Of a stretch of 64,000 nucleotides of DNA, positions 54,249 to 62,816 are shown piece after piece; the stretch's first letter is position 1, and each line of letters starts with the position of its first letter. A program made the translations under genes and the position numbers. The stretch covers positions 121,099 to 185,098 of the forward strand of contig NZ_JACBYW010000008.1 in assembly GCF_013408175.1 (NCBI RefSeq), written 5' to 3'. The notes under the pieces are model-generated. The model did not search any database. It was not told the DNA's origin and was given only the letters and a program-made list of their open reading frames with translations. The DNA is from Actinopolyspora biskrensis (GTDB lineage: Bacteria > Actinomycetota > Actinomycetes > Mycobacteriales > Pseudonocardiaceae).

Positions 54249-54414
54249 ATGACGAACATGCAGGTCACCGACAACCTCCTGCCACCGTGGGCACGGAAGA
54301 AGTCCCCGAAGACCACCGAGGTGCTGCCTCTGCTGTACCTGTACGGGATGTCGGCGCGATGAGTTCCTTGCGGCCATCGGCGCGCATGCCGATCATCACC
54401 AGCAGGCACAGTAG
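54249..54414 (+). pseudogene. Fragment resembling an IS256-family (Mutator) transposase
   Basis: The frame reads LPPWARKKSPKTTEVLPLLY, then LYGMSAR before a stop; a shift continues DEFLAAIGAHADHHQQAQ. The block KSPKTTEVLPLLYLYG corresponds to the VxEVLPLLYLHGLSxxDF region of IS256-type transposases. Only about 50 residues survive. Flanks at 53971-54248 and 54415-54648 show no genes. Confidence 0.5.
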
Positions 54415-54648
54415 ATTCGGGTTTTCGCTTGCTTCCACCTATGTAAGCAACTCCGCCACGCTGCTCAAAAGGAAATCATGCTCGGTCCCCTTGTCGAGCA
54501 CCCCTCTGGAGACACACACTCGTCCCACAAGTCCAGTAATCGAAACGTATCCTTCCAAGGATTGTGAACAGCGCTCTCACCCGGCAGGCAACGGGTTTCA
54601 GTCACAGAGGCGCGGCGTGGTCTTCTCGGCGCCTGGGAGAGAGATGCC

Positions 54649-55923
54649 ATGGGATCGTCATTCAGCCTCAACGTGTTCTCCGGTGCGACGCGACAGGCTG
54701 CTCTTCGAGCGATGGCACACCGGGATTCGGACGCTGTCGGACCGGTCCGCATCGCAGTCGCGGCCCCGGACACCGCCGATGGTGCCCAACCCACCGATGA
54801 CGTTATCCACCGCAGCCGACTGTGGCTGGAAAGCGGCCAACCACGGCCGCCCGGGCTCGCTTACCGGGACAAGCCCCTCGACGGCGAAGTGGCGTTCGTC
54901 TTCACCAACGCCGCGATGGCCTACCCCGGCATGGGACGAGAGCTGGCCGAGGCCTTTCCGGAAGTCGCCGCGAACACCCAGCGTCTCGTCCCCGAGATCC
55001 CCTTCGACCACACCGGCTTCGGACGACACACCGATCCACCGCAGCCGTTGGATCAGACCACCGCGGTAACCCTGCACAGCTCCTTCCACGTCTCCCTCCT
55101 GCGTGACCTCGTCGGCGTTCGACCGGACGTAGCGGTGACGTTCTGCTCCGGCGAGATCTCCGCCCTCGTCGCGCTAGGGCTCTGGCCCGATCAGGAAGAG
55201 CTCTATCAGCGCGTAATGTCCTCCCCGTTGCTGAACCACGAGATCGCGGGAGACTTCTCCGCGATCCATCGAGCTTGGCAGGCCGGGAGCGTCGACGGCA
55301 CGAGGTGGGTCAGCTACTTCGTCGGCGCGCCCGAGGAGGAGGTTCGGGCAGCGATCGCAGCGCACCCGACCGTCCACCTGATGTCGGTCTACTCCGACGA
55401 GGCGTGCGTCATCGGCGGTGAGGAACAGGCGTGCACGGGGCTGGTCGCCACGCGCTTCGCGGACAGAGCGCTTCCCACTCGGTTCGACGCGGCGGCTCAT
55501 GTGCCGGAGCTCGAACCGCTTCACCCTCGCCTCCAGCAGCTCTTCGACTTCCCCACGAAGGACAGCGATCTACGGATCTACAACGGCGCACGACCGGGGC
55601 ACTACACCCCCAACCGCGAGCGCACCGCCCGCGCCGTGGCCGACCAGATGACCGGCCAGATCGACCTGCGCACCGCCACGAACCACGCCTGGGCGGACGG
55701 AGTGCGCATCTTCATCGAAGTAGGACCACAGTCGCTGTGCACCGACTCAATCCATCGCACTCTCCACGATCGCCCCCATCTCGCCGTGGCCCTGGACACC
55801 AGAGACAACGCAGCCGTATCGCAGTTCCACCAGGCAGTGGCCGAAATCGCCGCTACGGGAATCGACATGGACACCGCGAACCCGACCAGCGGTGACAGCA
55901 CCACGGCCATGACATCGACATGA
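54649..55923 (+). CDS. Orphan acyltransferase-domain protein (PKS/PUFA-synthase AT-like)
   Basis: 424 aa, intact, with GGGAGAG upstream. AT landmarks are VAFVFTNAAMAYPGMGRELA (normally FTGQGSQYPGMG), TFCSGEISALVALG (normally GxSxGE) and the late AAHVPEL with the catalytic His, then HAWADGVRIFIEVGPQSLC. The nucleophile position of GxSxG is Cys166 and the first Gly is Thr164, so the enzyme is altered or uses Cys. The layout resembles AT domains of PUFA-type synthases. No ketosynthase, ACP or other PKS parts are nearby; mobile-element debris flanks it on both sides. A loader for a distant synthase or a relic are both possible. Confidence 0.75.
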   Translation: MGSSFSLNVFSGATRQAALRAMAHRDSDAVGPVRIAVAAPDTADGAQPTDDVIHRSRLWLESGQPRPPGLAYRDKPLDGEVAFVFTNAAMAYPGMGRELAEAFPEVAANTQRLVPEIPFDHTGFGRHTDPPQPLDQTTAVTLHSSFHVSLLRDLVGVRPDVAVTFCSGEISALVALGLWPDQEELYQRVMSSPLLNHEIAGDFSAIHRAWQAGSVDGTRWVSYFVGAPEEEVRAAIAAHPTVHLMSVYSDEACVIGGEEQACTGLVATRFADRALPTRFDAAAHVPELEPLHPRLQQLFDFPTKDSDLRIYNGARPGHYTPNRERTARAVADQMTGQIDLRTATNHAWADGVRIFIEVGPQSLCTDSIHRTLHDRPHLAVALDTRDNAAVSQFHQAVAEIAATGIDMDTANPTSGDSTTAMTST

Positions 55924-56118
55924 CCGGTGAAACCTGCCATGGCGAGCACGGCTCAACTGGGGGTTTGAAGAAGCACCGGGAAGGATTGAACGTTATCGCT
56001 GGTCACTAGGCTGGCTCAGCCATCGTCGGAGGCCGGCCATGTGCGCGCCCTCGAGGCTATGATCAGCTGTGATGCTCGCTAGCGTTTAATCTGTCACGGA
56101 TCTTTCCCAGACCACGAG

Positions 56119-56410
56119 TCAGGGGATGTGCTGGTCCGCCTGTCGCATGTGCGGGCAGTGGCGGGCCTGCTCGAGGGTGGCCGGGCCAGGCGATGGCCGC
56201 CCAGACCCCGCGAGCGTCGGCGGTGTGGGTGACCGCGGAGGTCTCCACGTGTAGTCCGGGTAGGCCGCCACGAGCGTGTGCAGGGCTCGGCTCGCCAGCC
56301 GTCGGCGGTGGGCCCGCGCGTCGACGCGCACGTGTTCGACGATCCCGACCTGGCAGACGTCACACGTGCGGTAATCGAGGTCGCCGCCCACGACTTCGTC
56401 CACGACGATG
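56119..56410 (-). pseudogene. C-terminal remnant of a GNAT-type protein
   Basis: The minus strand reads IVVDEVVGGDLDYRTCDVCQ, then VGIVEHVRVDARAHRRRLAS, similar to the acetyl-CoA-binding half of actinobacterial GNAT proteins (RTCxVCxxGxVxxIxVxxxxxxxGLxxR). A frame change follows in the region PDYTWR, and the end carries CPHMRQAD. The N-terminal half is missing; the piece is joined in frame to a Tn3 fragment, so the element inserted into this gene. Confidence 0.5.
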
Positions 56411-56815
56411 GCGATCCGGACGAAGAACGTGGTGTTGACCTCCGTGCGGATCGTCGCGGCCATCTCGTCCAGCGTTGAATAGCCCGGCAGCTCGCAACGG
56501 GTCCGGACCAGCTCCTCCAACGCCACGTTGATCAGATCCGCCGGATTGTCCTTGGTCTGCACCGCCGCAAGGATCGCCTGCGTGTCCCGGACATGCTCGA
56601 CGAGCACCGACGGCACGTCGGCCAACTTCGGGAAACACCCCAACCGCTGATACGACTTCAGCCGCACCACCAGAGCCAACAAATGCTGATCACGCTGGGT
56701 CTTACCTCGCCGCCCACGCCCCCTCCTCGGCCGACGGGGTGAACGCCTCCTCCAGCTCCCGCGCGGAGACCACCCGCTTGAACCGCGGATACGCGGTGCG
56801 ATCGATCGAGGCCAA
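56411..56815 (-). pseudogene. N-terminal fragment of a Tn3-family transposase (DUF4158 domain)
   Basis: From a TTG at 56815 the frame gives ASIDRTAYPRFKRVVSARELEEAF and then, after a one-base shift, QHLLALVVRLKSYQRLGCFP, KLADVPSVLVEHVR and LPGYSTLDEMAATIRTEVN. That is the Tn3 TnpA N-terminal DUF4158 domain. The remaining ~850 residues are absent; the fragment runs straight into the GNAT remnant. Confidence 0.75.
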
Positions 56816-57034
56816 TCCCACACCCCAGCACGGTCGTCAGTCCAGACTGCACAATCCTAGCCACCACAGAAAAAACGCCACCACACCGGCATCTGACCAG
56901 CACCGATCCTCGCCGCGGCCCCTTTCAGGCGTATCCGGTTCCCACCCCCCGTACGGAAGTTCAGAGCTCGTCGAGGTCGGTCGGACAGCCGGCCGCGTCC
57001 GTGGCGACCGCCTCCGGGGACCGCTCCGAGGGGA

Positions 57035-57199
57035 TCAGGGCCCTCGCGGGAACAACGGGCGTCCGCCTCCTCTGCGGGACGCCGCAGGCTTATGCGAGGG
57101 CCGCAGCGGCCGTGCCACGGCCAACACCGCGCAACTGATCAACAGTGTCAGCAGCACGAAAACGGTGATACCCACCTCGACGAGAACTTCGATGAGCAT
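57035..57199 (-). CDS. 54-aa single-TM protein coupled to TerC
   Basis: Starts with an ATG two bases after the TerC stop. One hydrophobic segment (VGITVFVLLTLLISCAVLAV) is followed by a basic tail (ARPLRPSHKPAASRRGGGR). The tight spacing implies translation coupled to terC. It may be a subunit or regulator of the TerC transporter; I know no named family. The 210-bp gap beyond it (56824-57034) shows nothing. Confidence 0.6.
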   Translation of the reverse strand: MLIEVLVEVGITVFVLLTLLISCAVLAVARPLRPSHKPAASRRGGGRPLFPRGP

Positions 57200-57201
57200 G
57201 C

Positions 57202-58212
57202 TCAGCCCCCGTTCGCCGTCTCCTTCTCCACGGAACGACGCCCGGCACGCAGGCTGGTCACCGTGACCACCCCGAGAATCACCACGATCACCGACAATGA
57301 GACCGGGGTCGAGAACTCGGGAACAGCGGGCCAGAGTCCGTGTGCCCAGTGCAACATCAGCTTCACACCGATGAACGCGAGAATGAGCGCGAGCCCGTGG
57401 TTGAGGTGCACCAGTTTACCCAGCGCCGACTGCAGCACGAAATACAACGCTCGCAATCCGAGCAGCGCGAACGCGTTGGTCGTGAACACCAGGTAGGGAT
57501 CCTCGGTGATGCCGTAAACGGCCGGGACCGAATCGACGGCGAACACCACATCGGTGGCGAACACGGCCACCACGACCAAGGTCAGCGGCGTCAGCGCGCG
57601 CCTTCCCGCCGAACGAACCGTCAGGCTCGTGCCGTGGTACTCCTCGGTGACCGGCATCCACCTGCGCAGCAGACGAACGGAACGCATCTGGGAGACGTCG
57701 CGCTCCATCGACTCCCCACCGAGCGCCTCACGCAGAATCTTGACCGCGGTGGCGAACAGGATCGCTCCGAACACCAGAAACGCCCAGGTGCCTGCCTGCA
57801 GCAACGCCGCGCCCATCGCGATGAAGGCACCACGCAGCACCAGCGCTCCGACGATGCCGTACAGCAGCACCCGCTGCACCAGATTCGTCGGGACCGCGAA
57901 CGCCGTCAGCAGCAACATGAACACGAACAGGTTGTCCACCGACAGCGACTTCTCCACCACGAACCCGGCGAAGAACTCCAGCGCCTGGTCCGTGCCGAGC
58001 CACCACCACAACCCGATCCCGAACAGCACGGGCAGGGCGAGGTAGAACACCGACCAGCCGATCGCCTCACGCAACGACACTTCGTGCGGGCGATGCGTAA
58101 CGGCGAAATCAGCGACAAGCAGAGCGAGCAGGGCGGCGATGCTCACCGCCCACAGCCAGCCGGAACCCACCGACTGCGTCTCGGCCGCGACAACGAACGA
58201 ACTACCGGACAA
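57202..58212 (-). CDS. TerC/Alx-family manganese-type exporter
   Basis: 336 aa from a TTG at 58212 (GGGAGG seven bases upstream); a longer ORF start overlaps the riboswitch. About nine hydrophobic segments contain the TerC acid motifs: FVVEKSLSVDNLFVFMLLLTAF and FATDVVFAVDSVPAVYGITEDPY, whose Asp/Glu residues bind the metal. YceF/Alx/TerC proteins export Mn2+ and metallate exoproteins. A yybP-ykoY-type leader precedes it, consistent with manganese induction, and a small membrane protein follows with a two-base gap. Confidence 0.93.
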   Translation of the reverse strand: MSGSSFVVAAETQSVGSGWLWAVSIAALLALLVADFAVTHRPHEVSLREAIGWSVFYLALPVLFGIGLWWWLGTDQALEFFAGFVVEKSLSVDNLFVFMLLLTAFAVPTNLVQRVLLYGIVGALVLRGAFIAMGAALLQAGTWAFLVFGAILFATAVKILREALGGESMERDVSQMRSVRLLRRWMPVTEEYHGTSLTVRSAGRRALTPLTLVVVAVFATDVVFAVDSVPAVYGITEDPYLVFTTNAFALLGLRALYFVLQSALGKLVHLNHGLALILAFIGVKLMLHWAHGLWPAVPEFSTPVSLSVIVVILGVVTVTSLRAGRRSVEKETANGG

Positions 58213-58235
58213 CCGAAGACCTCCCGAACAACGTC

Positions 58236-58335
58236 GTTCGAGGTCTCCTTCGCCCCCTGCAGGGACCGTCCTCCGGGAACATCCTGGATGTTCGTACTGA
58301 CCGGACGAACGAGGTGAAGTACTCCCCTCTTGGGG
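58236..58335 (-). promoter_or_regulatory. Manganese (yybP-ykoY) riboswitch leader of terC
   Basis: Minus-strand leader with GAGGGGAGTACTTCACC at its 5' side and GGCGAAGGAGACCTCG at its 3' side. The CUUC/GAAG pair closes the aptamer; the two purine-rich loops GGGGAGUA and GAGACC are the conserved yybP-ykoY halves that meet at the Mn2+ site. It is 25-120 bases before the terC start, and TerC is a classical target of this family. Confidence 0.75.
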
Positions 58336-58488
58336 GAAGTATAGGGGCTTTGTCGGGAATCGGTGCAACTGGGGGGCGCCGTAGTGCTCGCCGGGAATCG
58401 GGCTGGTACGCCTCGCCAGGACATTGATCTGGTGATCCTCAGCTGTCCCTCGGCCGCTATCGAACGAGTCGAAGCGCTCGGGGAAGCT

Positions 58489-59101
58489 TCAGTCGGACTC
58501 GGCCGGTTTCCGCGCCAGCAGAAAAGCCTGCGGGGTCCTTTCCACGCCCTCCACGGGCGCCCGCGTCTGCCGAGCAACAGGTTCCAGCCCCGCCTGCCCC
58601 AGCAGTTCGCCCACGGTTCGCGGGGACCGTCTGTGGAAAACGAGCGATATCGAACGCCCGAAGGCCTCCGTCAGATGCAGCGGCTCCTCCCCTTCCTGGA
58701 AGGCCAGCAGTACGTGCCCTCCCGGGGCGAGCACCCTGTGGAACTCCTCGAAAACGGCCGGAAGCCCCTCCGGTGGAACATGGATGATCGAGTACCAGGC
58801 GACTATGCCGCCCAGTTCCCCGTCGGCCAGGTCCAGCTCCGTCATCGAGCCCTCCACGAACCGCAGCCCGGGGTGGCTACGCCGGGCCTGTTCGAGCATC
58901 CGGGTGGAGAGGTCGACCCCGAACACGGACACACCCGCCTCGTGCAACCGTCCCGTCACCGAACCCGGCCCGCACCCGAGATCGGCGACAGGACCGCTCC
59001 AGCGGTCTGTCCGCCAGTTCGGAGCGAAAGTGTTCGGTGTAGTCCTCCGCCACGGAGTCGTAGGACTCGCGGGTCGCGGACAGGAAATCCGGTTCGATCA
59101 C
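58489..59101 (-). pseudogene. SAM methyltransferase with an internal deletion
   Basis: The start (MIEPDFLSATRESYDSVAED, YTEHFRSELADRPLER) and the rest (VADLGCGPGSVTGRLHEAG, GVDLSTRMLEQARRSHPGL, VLAPGGHVLLAFQEG) are both good methyltransferase sequence, but in different frames. Between RPLER and PVADLGCG about 20-25 residues usual in this family are missing and one extra base breaks the frame. Read as separate ORFs both halves look truncated. SAM-binding residues survive, so the loss is recent. Confidence 0.75.
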
Positions 59102-59211
59102 GGTTGAACACGGTAGCCGACCCCTCGAAGCGCCACGACCGACAACGACGGCACGGCCGGGGATCGAGTCGCATCCGTGCTCCGGCGAGCAGCCCGGGAT
59201 GCGACACGGAA

Positions 59212-60363
59212 TCAGCTCTCCCCCGAGGAGCCCGAGGCACGTGGTGTCGTGCTGAGATCGGTGGGCACCTCCTTGCGCGCCACTGCCTCGGCCGCACGCA
59301 CGGCCTCGGCCACCTCCGGGTTGGAGGACATGTCGAACCAGGAGGCCACCGAAGGATCGTCCTGCTCCGGCGGAGCGGTCGGCGGCTCCTCCTCCGGAGG
59401 CTCGTACCGGAACACCCCGTCCTCACCGGGCGTGCCGAGCATCCGCGCGAACCCTTCCAAAGACTTGCTGAACTCGCTGGGCACGACCCACACCTTGTTG
59501 GCGTCGCCCTGGGCCATCTCGGGCAGCGTCTGCAGGTACTGGTAGGCCAGCATCTCCGGTGTGGGCTTGGAGCGCTTGACCGCCGCGAAGGTCTTCTCGA
59601 TCGCCTTGGACTCGCCCTGGGCCATGAGATACTTGCTGGCCCGCTCGCCCTGCGAACGCAGTATGTTGGACTGGCGCTCACCTTCCGCGTTCAGGATCGC
59701 CGCCTGCTTGGCCCCCTCTGCGGACAGGATCTGCGACTGCTTCTGCCCCTCCGCGGTCTTGATCGCCGACTCGCGCTCGCCCTCCGCGTTGAGGATCATC
59801 GCGCGTTTCTCCCTGTCGGCGCGCATCTGCTTCTCCATCGAGTCCTGGATCGACGGAGGAGGGTCGATCGCCTTCAGCTCCACACGCGCGACCCTGATGC
59901 CCCAGCGGCCGGTCTCGCTGTCCAGCACTCCGCGCAGCTGACCGTTGATCTGGTCCCGCGAGGTGAGCGTCTCCTCCAGACTCATGCCACCGACCACGTT
60001 CCGCAGCGTGGTCGTGGTCAGCTGTTCCACGCCGTCGATGTAGTTGGAGATCTCGTACACCGCCGAACGCGATTCGGTGACCTGGAAGTACACCACCGTG
60101 TCGATGGAAACGGTGAGATTGTCCTGGGTGATCACCGACTGCGGCGGGAACGAGACCACCTGCTCCCGCAGATCGATTTTCGCGCGCACCCTGTCGAGGA
60201 AGGGCACGAGCATGTTCAGGCCGGGGTGAGCCACACCCCGGAAACGCCCCAGCCGTTCGATCACGGCACTGGTCGCCTGCGGAACGACCAGGATGGTCTT
60301 GGCCAGCACCGCCACGACCAGAACCACGATCACCAGCAGAACTATCCACGCGGCCGGATTCAC
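59212..60363 (-). CDS. SPFH/band 7 domain protein (stomatin/prohibitin-like), pairs with NfeD
   Basis: 383 aa. One N-terminal membrane helix (AAWIVLLVIVVLVVAVLA) is followed by the SPFH core (TSAVIERLGRFRGVAHPGLN; RVARVELKAIDPPPSIQDSM), then a long coiled coil with repeated AEGERESAIKTAEGQKQSQIL units, and a Pro/Glu-rich tail. Its gene follows an NfeD gene by 10 bp on the same strand; the two families form membrane microdomain complexes, with NfeD as partner. The Ala/Glu repeats are a normal family trait. Confidence 0.95.
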   Translation of the reverse strand: MNPAAWIVLLVIVVLVVAVLAKTILVVPQATSAVIERLGRFRGVAHPGLNMLVPFLDRVRAKIDLREQVVSFPPQSVITQDNLTVSIDTVVYFQVTESRSAVYEISNYIDGVEQLTTTTLRNVVGGMSLEETLTSRDQINGQLRGVLDSETGRWGIRVARVELKAIDPPPSIQDSMEKQMRADREKRAMILNAEGERESAIKTAEGQKQSQILSAEGAKQAAILNAEGERQSNILRSQGERASKYLMAQGESKAIEKTFAAVKRSKPTPEMLAYQYLQTLPEMAQGDANKVWVVPSEFSKSLEGFARMLGTPGEDGVFRYEPPEEEPPTAPPEQDDPSVASWFDMSSNPEVAEAVRAAEAVARKEVPTDLSTTPRASGSSGES

Positions 60364-60373
60364 ATCCGCCTCC

Positions 60374-60814
60374 TCAGGGTTCGGCCCACACCACGGCGAC
60401 GGCCCCGGATATCTCCATGACCATCACCGTTTGCCCCACATCGAGCACCTGTGTCTCGTCGAAGGACCGCGCCGACCACACGTCGCCGTCGATTCGGACC
60501 CGTCCGTCGTGGGCATCGACCGTGGACTCGACCCGCGCGCTTTTGCCGATCAGGGCGTCCACATTCGTGCGCGGTTCGAGTCCCTCGGCGGTCTCGCGCA
60601 TCAGCCTGCGTTTGACGACGGGGCGGGCGAGGAAAACCAACCCCCCGGACAAGGCGGCGAAAACCACCGCGTCCAGCCACAACGGCGCACCGAGTGCCGC
60701 GACTCCGGCAGTGCCCACCGCGGCGAGCCCGAGCATCAACAGCACCAGCTCGCCGGAGGTCACCTCGGCCGCCACCAGAAGCACACCGGCGACCAACCAC
60801 ACCAACGCGGCCAT
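60374..60814 (-). CDS. NfeD-family membrane protein
   Basis: 146 aa. Two to three hydrophobic segments (VWLVAGVLLVAAEV; LVLLMLGLAAVGTAGVAAL; LDAVVFAALSGGLVFL) precede a C-terminal OB-fold (LIGKSARVESTVDAHDGRVR; GDVWSARSFDETQVLDVG) typical of short NfeD proteins. The gene is 10 bp upstream of the SPFH gene, an old conserved pair. The protein is probably anchored with its OB-fold facing the partner. Confidence 0.93.
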   Translation of the reverse strand: MAALVWLVAGVLLVAAEVTSGELVLLMLGLAAVGTAGVAALGAPLWLDAVVFAALSGGLVFLARPVVKRRLMRETAEGLEPRTNVDALIGKSARVESTVDAHDGRVRIDGDVWSARSFDETQVLDVGQTVMVMEISGAVAVVWAEP

Positions 60815-60893
60815 GTACCCATGATGACAGATCAGAGCCGACCGTGTGATCTATTCCTCATAACGAACGATGGCCGACGCTGACACGAACGTG

Positions 60894-61757
60894 TTAGTAG
60901 ATCGTCTGCTGCTCTTCGGTGGTCACGAAATCGATGAGTCGTTCGACGGCGCCGATGAGCGGTGACCGCAGAGCGCGGAAATCGCCGACCGCGCCGAGGA
61001 CCCTGCGCCAGCCCTCCGCGGGGCCCTCCCAGCCGAGTTCCGCGCAGACACCGCTTTTCCAGTCGGTGCCGTGCGCGACCTCCGGCCACTCCGCGATACC
61101 GACCGATTCCGGGTGGACCGCCTGCCAGACGTCCACGTACGGGTGTCCCGTCACCAGCACATCGGGGCCGCGCACCCGCTCGGCGATCCGGGTCTCCTTG
61201 CTGTGGTCGACGAGGTGATCCACCAGCACCCCCAGTCTGCGGTGCCCGGAGGGGCCGAACTCGTGGATGTGGCGTTCCAGCTCGTCCAACCCGTGCAGCG
61301 GTTCGACCACCACTCCCGCCACTCGCAGGTCGTGGCCCCACACGCGTTCGAGCAGTTCGGCGTCGTGCAGCCCCTCCACCCAGATGCGGGCCGCCCGGGC
61401 CTTCCGCGCCGGAGCGGCGGGCACGGCGACCGAACCGGAGGCGGAGCGTTCGGGCTGCTGCCGAGGTTTCGTCCCGGTGGGCACGAGGGTGACGGGCTCA
61501 CCTTCGACCAGGAAGGCCGCGGGCCGCATCGGAAACGCGCGTTCCCGGCCGTGCCGGTCTGCCAGCACCACGTTGTGCTTGGTGAACTCCCCGCGTTCCA
61601 ACCGGACGACGGCACCGCAGAAATCACCCGCCGCCGTCTCCACGACCGTCCCCGGCTCGGCCGGAACCTCGGGGACCTCCCGCCCCCGCTGCCGCGGGCC
61701 GGCGAGCACGTCACGGCCGTAATCGATCGAACGCACGACCGGTATCCTACCCGCCAC
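60894..61757 (-). CDS. DUF3097 family protein
   Basis: 287 aa. The N-terminal part holds a small beta barrel (GDFCGAVVRLERGEFTKHNVVL), the middle is ARIWVEGLHDAELLERVWGH followed by RRLGVLVDHLVDHSKET and GPDVLVTGHPYVDVWQ. The E-G-x-x-D/H pattern with a later DHLVDH resembles a TOPRIM-like fold, but activity is unknown. The family is nearly confined to actinobacteria. Monocistronic in this view. Confidence 0.88.
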   Translation of the reverse strand: MAGRIPVVRSIDYGRDVLAGPRQRGREVPEVPAEPGTVVETAAGDFCGAVVRLERGEFTKHNVVLADRHGRERAFPMRPAAFLVEGEPVTLVPTGTKPRQQPERSASGSVAVPAAPARKARAARIWVEGLHDAELLERVWGHDLRVAGVVVEPLHGLDELERHIHEFGPSGHRRLGVLVDHLVDHSKETRIAERVRGPDVLVTGHPYVDVWQAVHPESVGIAEWPEVAHGTDWKSGVCAELGWEGPAEGWRRVLGAVGDFRALRSPLIGAVERLIDFVTTEEQQTIY

Positions 61758-61865
61758 GAGCGACCGGGAGCTCCCACGACCCGCCCGTCGCCGCGGAGAT
61801 CCCCACTGGCAGCCGCGGCACCGTCTTGCGTACCCTTGGCGGACGTGCCATGTCCGAGCGCAATT

Positions 61866-62642
61866 ATGGTCGTGTGGACTTCAGCGTGGCTGCACGGCGC
61901 GGCCGCCTCCGATGACGTGCTCGACGCCGTCCAGGCGTGGGCAGAGGTGAACCAGATCCGCGCCGTCGACGACGCGACGGCGACCCGGCTGGACCTTCCC
62001 GCCCCCCACGAGACACCGGCGGGCCCCGCGCTGCTGCTCGCCGCCGTGCGCAGGTCCGGTGGTGACACGGGGAGCCTGGTGCTGCCGGTCGCCGGTGACG
62101 CGCGCGGGCTCGACGGCTCCACCGAGTTCGCGAGCAACGCCATGCGCCGCGGAGAAGCCGCCGTGTTCGCGGAAGCCGGGCTGGCGCTGGTTCCCGAAAC
62201 GGTCGCGGAGGGAATCCTGGACTGGACCGTCCACGAAGTGGGCGAGCTGCCCCCGCGGGAACACATACCGGTGGGGGAGGCCGAGCACGACATGTCCTCG
62301 GCCATGCGCGAGGCCGCCAGCACCCTGACCGAGCTGGACGTCTCCCGCGGCCGCCCCGGAGTCCGCGAGGAGATCGCCTCGGCGATCTCCGCACGCCCCC
62401 AGCCCTCGTGGCCGGACGGGGTGCCACAGCGTTGTCTGCGCGTGCTGCAACGCGCCACCGAGGTCGAGAGCATCCTGTGGGTGGCCACCGAGGACGCCCC
62501 CGGCGGAGCGATGTCGGCCTCGGCGGACCGGGCCCGCGGCGACGCGCTTCGCCCCCTGTTCGACTCGGTGCGCACGGCGAGATGTGCCGCCGTGGACGAG
62601 ATGGTGCGGGTGCTGACGCAAAGCGCCGACAAACAACGCTGA
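61866..62642 (+). CDS. Conserved actinobacterial hypothetical protein
   Basis: 258 aa from the ATG at 61866 (a GTG at 61845 in frame is possible; neither has a strong ribosome site). No membrane segments, no catalytic motif. The protein is mostly helical with features VVWTSAWLHGAAASDDVLDA, GDTGSLVLPVAGDARGLDGS and SILWVATEDAPGGAMSASAD. Coding bias is strong. I recognise no named family. A strong bidirectional terminator (62678-62725) separates it from the convergent ferrochelatase. Confidence 0.75.
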   Translation: MVVWTSAWLHGAAASDDVLDAVQAWAEVNQIRAVDDATATRLDLPAPHETPAGPALLLAAVRRSGGDTGSLVLPVAGDARGLDGSTEFASNAMRRGEAAVFAEAGLALVPETVAEGILDWTVHEVGELPPREHIPVGEAEHDMSSAMREAASTLTELDVSRGRPGVREEIASAISARPQPSWPDGVPQRCLRVLQRATEVESILWVATEDAPGGAMSASADRARGDALRPLFDSVRTARCAAVDEMVRVLTQSADKQR

Positions 62643-62677
62643 GCCCCGCGCCGGTTCCCCGGCACCGACCGAACGCG

Positions 62678-62725
62678 GAGTTCGCCCCTCCGGTGCTGCG
62701 GGAACCGCACCGGAGGGGCGAACTC
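62678..62725. terminator. Bidirectional terminator between the hypothetical gene and ferrochelatase
   Basis: GAGTTCGCCCCTCCGGTGC (62678-62696) pairs over 19 bp with 62707-62725 around a 10-nt loop, in a convergent gap. Confidence 0.88.
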
Positions 62726-62816
62726 GGGAAACCCCGCCGCGGGCGACGCCGTCAGGCGAGCACCTCTCGCCCGCCTCGCGCGGCGCGGCACCGCGCTCCC
62801 ACCCGGGCCTGGTGGT

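Noticed and set aside
59700..59860. Tandem repeat in the SPFH gene (AEGER/AEGQK units)
   Set aside because: This is the normal coiled-coil repeat of the family, not a DNA-level repeat of interest.
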